A stretch of 64,000 nt of DNA from Caballeronia sp. BR00000012568055 (GTDB lineage Bacteria; Pseudomonadota; Gammaproteobacteria; Burkholderiales; Burkholderiaceae): positions 63,394 through 127,393 of the forward strand of contig NZ_JAQFVG010000154.1 in assembly GCF_029439455.1 (NCBI RefSeq). Reading direction: 5' to 3'. Shown piece after piece: positions 61,565 to 64,000 of the stretch; position 1 is the stretch's first letter, and the number at the start of each line of letters is the position of its first letter. The translations under genes were made by a program, and so were the position numbers. The notes beneath the pieces are model-generated. The model saw only the letters and a list, made by a program, of their open reading frames with translations. It was not told where the DNA came from and searched no databases.

Positions 61565-62734
61565 TTACGAGCCGATGCGCGTATTCACATGCGCCACCAG
61601 ATTGCCCGCCAGATCGCCGATTGCGGCGAGTTCCTGCGCCCACTGCGCCGCGCGCGCCTCCAATTCCCGCCGATGCACCCAGAACGCGGCCCAATCCGGC
61701 GTGCCCGCGCCGTTCCACGCGTGCCAGAACGCCCGCATCGCGTCGCGGGCGGGCGCTTGCAGACTTTGCGTGATGTGATCGAGCGCGGCGTCCAGCTTCG
61801 GCAGATGCGCGTCGTCGGCTTGCGGATAGATGTGCCAGACAAACGGTTTCATCGCCCATTGCGCGCGGACGAAGGAATCCTCGCCGCGCACGAAATTGAT
61901 GTCGGCGGCCCACAGGAGTTCGTCGAAACGCGGCTGTTCGACGAAACCGAGCGCGTGCGCTTCCAGCGCGCCTGCCTTGGCGGACGTACCCGCCGCGAAC
62001 TTTGGCACGCCGAAAAATCGTGCGATTGCGCCGGAAATGCGTCCTTCGGGCACGAGCAGCACGACGGGCGATGAACCGTCGCGCCATTGCGCGAGCAGCG
62101 CATCGACGGCAGGATTTTCGTACGCGAACAACGACACGACCGTTTTCGCCGCGTCCGGCCGTTCGATTCCCACGCGTTCACTCCACCACGCGTTTGCATC
62201 GAATTGCTGGCGGCGTGCATCGAGATCATGTTCCTTGATGACGCCGCCCGTGCCCGCGCCGATGCCGGGAAAAAAGAAGCTCTTGCTCAGCGGATAGCGC
62301 GGATGCGGCGATGGCCGCATATGGAAATCCGCGACCCAATCCTCGCCGCTCAGATATTCGAGGTTGATCCACACTGGCTCGCGCTCGCGGCGCGCCATCG
62401 CGGCGATATATGTATGCGGAATTTCGCACGCGAACGCTTCGATCACGACATCGGCGATATCGAGCGTGTCGCCAGCGTGCATCGGTTCGTGCCAGTGTTC
62501 GATCACGACGCCCGATGCTTCCTGACGCGCGAGGCTTGCATCGACTTCGGGACAGAGCGCGTGGAAAACCGTCAGATCGTCGACAAACAGGCGCACGCGC
62601 CAGCCGTGCCCGGCCTGCAATTGACGCGCGAGCCGCCAGCACACGCCGATATCGCCGAAATTATCGACGACCGCGCAGAAGATATCGCAGTCGAGTTCGC
62701 GGGCCAGATTGCCAACAGCGGTAAGCGTGGACAT
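61565..62734 (-). CDS. earP: EF-P arginine-32 rhamnosyltransferase
   Basis: A 389-residue GT-B glycosyltransferase (formerly DUF2331). Family blocks are CAVVDNFGDIGVCWRLARQL, which has the catalytic Asp region, and INLEYLSGEDWVADFHMRPS and NFVRGEDSFVRAQWAMKPFV in the dTDP-rhamnose site. It transfers rhamnose from dTDP-beta-L-rhamnose to Arg32 of EF-P, and its partner efp is next on the same strand. Loss of the pair is harmful in Burkholderia and Pseudomonas in general knowledge. Confidence 0.94.
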   Translation of the reverse strand: MSTLTAVGNLARELDCDIFCAVVDNFGDIGVCWRLARQLQAGHGWRVRLFVDDLTVFHALCPEVDASLARQEASGVVIEHWHEPMHAGDTLDIADVVIEAFACEIPHTYIAAMARREREPVWINLEYLSGEDWVADFHMRPSPHPRYPLSKSFFFPGIGAGTGGVIKEHDLDARRQQFDANAWWSERVGIERPDAAKTVVSLFAYENPAVDALLAQWRDGSSPVVLLVPEGRISGAIARFFGVPKFAAGTSAKAGALEAHALGFVEQPRFDELLWAADINFVRGEDSFVRAQWAMKPFVWHIYPQADDAHLPKLDAALDHITQSLQAPARDAMRAFWHAWNGAGTPDWAAFWVHRRELEARAAQWAQELAAIGDLAGNLVAHVNTRIGS

Positions 62735-62816
62735 GGAAGGAGCCGACGGGCCGAATGTTCTAAACTCACGATTCTAAGACACCGCTTCAGACAACACGGC
62801 GCACCGTCCCCGCTGC

Positions 62817-64000
62817 ATGACGACCACTCCCGAAACCGAATTCGATCCGAAAACGACGCTGCGGCAATTGCCGAATCTGCCCGGCGTGTATCGCTATTAC
62901 GATGGCGATGGCAGCGTGCTGTACGTCGGCAAGGCGCGCAATTTGAAGAAGCGCGTGTCGAGCTATTTCACCAAGACGCTGCACTCACCGCGCATCGCGA
63001 TGATGGTCACGCGCATCCGCAAGATCGAGACGACGGTGACGCGCTCAGAAGCGGAAGCGCTGCTGCTCGAAAACAACCTCATCAAGGCGCTCGCGCCGCG
63101 CTACAACATCCTTTTCCGCGACGACAAGTCGTATCCGTTTCTCAAGCTCACCGGCCACAAGTTTCCGCGCATGGCGTATTACCGTGGCGCGGTGGACAAG
63201 AAGAACCAGTACTTCGGGCCATTTCCGAGCGCGTGGGCGGTGCGCGAGAGCATCCAGATTTTGCAGCGGGTGTTCCAGTTGCGCACCTGCGAAGACTCGG
63301 TGTTCAACAATCGCACGCGGCCTTGCCTGCTGCATCAGATCGGGCGATGCACCGCGCCGTGCACCGGTCTTATCAACGAAGAGGATTACGCGCGCGATGT
63401 ATCGAACGCATCGCGATTTCTGCTCGGGCGGCAGGGCGAAGTGATGAAGGAACTCGAACAGAAGATGCACGCGTTCGCCGCGGATCTGAAGTTCGAGCAG
63501 GCCGCGGCGGTGCGTAATCAGATGAGTTCGCTTTCGACCGTGCTGCATCAGCAGGCGATCGAAGTGGGCGGCGAGAGTGACGTGGATATCCTCGCGGTCG
63601 TCGCGCTCGGCGGCAAGGTCTGCGTGAATCTGGCAATGGTGCGCGGCGGCCGGCATCTCGGCGACAAGGCGTATTTCCCGACGCACGTGGAAAGCGCGGT
63701 ATCGCTCGGCGATGAAGACGATTTGCCGGAGGTCGATGAAGAAGCGCTCGTCGATGTGTCCGCGTCGGTCGTGGCGAGCGACGTGGACGCGCCAACGGTC
63801 GAAGCATCGCTCGAAGCGGAAGTGCTGGAGGCGTTCATGGCGCAGCATTACATCGGCAATCGGATTCCGCCGGTGCTGGTGGTCAGTCACGCGCCCGCGA
63901 GCCGCGATTTGCTCGACTTGCTGATCGAACAAGCGGGGCACAAGGTCGCCATGCTGCGTCAGCCGCAAGGCCAGAAACGCGTCTGGCTTTCGATGGCCGA
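62817..64000 (+). CDS. uvrC: Excinuclease ABC subunit C, N-terminal two thirds (cut by window edge)
   Basis: 394 codons from ATG at 62817 to the window edge. The GIY-YIG nuclease domain comes first ([20 protein letters not shown]), then [13 protein letters not shown] with the cysteines common in UvrC, a UVR motif ([20 protein letters not shown]) and the start of the RNase H-like part. UvrC makes the two cuts in nucleotide excision repair. An acidic insert ([20 protein letters not shown], about residues 300-335) is longer than in E. coli. It diverges from earP by 82 bp. Confidence 0.95.
   Translation, partial: MTTTPETEFDPKTTLRQLPNLPGVYRYYDGDGSVLYVGKARNLKKRVSSYFTKTLHSPRIAMMVTRIRKIETTVTRSEAEALLLENNLIKALAPRYNILFRDDKSYPFLKLTGHKFPRMAYYRGAVDKKNQYFGPFPSAWAVRESIQILQRVFQLRTCEDSVFNNRTRPCLLHQIGRCTAPCTGLINEEDYARDVSNASRFLLGRQGEVMKELEQKMHAFAADLKFEQAAAVRNQMSSLSTVLHQQAIEVGGESDVDILAVVALGGKVCVNLAMVRGGRHLGDKAYFPTHVESAVSLGDEDDLPEVDEEALVDVSASVVASDVDAPTVEASLEAEVLEAFMAQHYIGNRIPPVLVVSHAPASRDLLDLLIEQAGHKVAMLRQPQGQKRVWLSMA

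Noticed and set aside
1-64000. CRISPR array, prophage, integrase, defence island or secondary-metabolite cluster
   Set aside because: No regularly spaced direct repeats, phage structural genes, integrase, cas genes, restriction genes or NRPS/PKS modules were seen; fab genes here are the primary fatty-acid set.

Overview
The window is about 64 kb of high-GC chromosomal DNA from a betaproteobacterium of the family Burkholderiaceae, most like Paraburkholderia, Caballeronia or Burkholderia. That placement is inference from protein content and gene order: an arginine-type EF-P next to earP, yceD-rpmF-plsX-fabH-fabD-fabG-acpP-fabF followed by rpoE-rseA-rseB-mucD-grx-lepA-lepB-rnc-era-recO-pdxJ-acpS-nagZ, an lpxO homologue, lutABC, and a large RNase E. 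Almost every base is in a plausible gene and nearly all genes are core housekeeping. No CRISPR array, prophage, integrase or complete insertion sequence is visible.

Layout. 1-2 kb: the end of an ArsR-type regulator, a 44-residue lipoprotein, a 184-bp palindromic MITE-like element, an acyl-CoA thioesterase and a Phd/VapC-type toxin-antitoxin pair. This is the most accessory-like part. 2-14 kb: fumC, a phospholipase D-like lipoprotein, a MATE exporter, a YbcJ-like S4 protein, two tandem Lys/Ala-rich exported proteins, a UvrD-like helicase, an unrecognised 254-residue protein, azlCD with an AraC regulator, creA, and an unlisted 24-residue membrane peptide with its own terminator. 14-25.6 kb: a GntR regulator diverging from lutABC (L-lactate oxidation) over a clear operator, lpxO, two identical tRNA-Asn genes, fdxA, pncB, a second LUD-domain gene coupled to an NhaD antiporter, a 2-hydroxyacid dehydrogenase and rmuC. 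25.6-38 kb: an acetyltransferase, a small membrane protein, moeA-mobA-moaA (molybdenum cofactor), rne with a very long leader, rluC, an HAD phosphatase, a Rieske protein, sppA, an RsmI-like methyltransferase and a Maf pyrophosphatase.

38-58.5 kb is one dense plus-strand block: fatty-acid synthesis behind a strong promoter with an adjacent inverted repeat, the sigma-E envelope-stress module with its protease, then translation, secretion, RNA processing, cofactor and peptidoglycan-recycling genes. 58.5-64 kb holds an NtrC-type regulator with degenerate sigma-54 and ATPase motifs, a BON-domain lipoprotein, efp and earP (EF-P and its arginine rhamnosyltransferase), and the first two thirds of uvrC, cut by the window end.

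I did not find a clear new multi-gene system. The strongest leads are single items: the MITE-like palindrome that supplies a lipoprotein stop codon, the 24-residue membrane peptide, the degenerate NtrC-type regulator, the long rne leader with a perfect hairpin, and the inverted repeat just downstream of the fatty-acid promoter.
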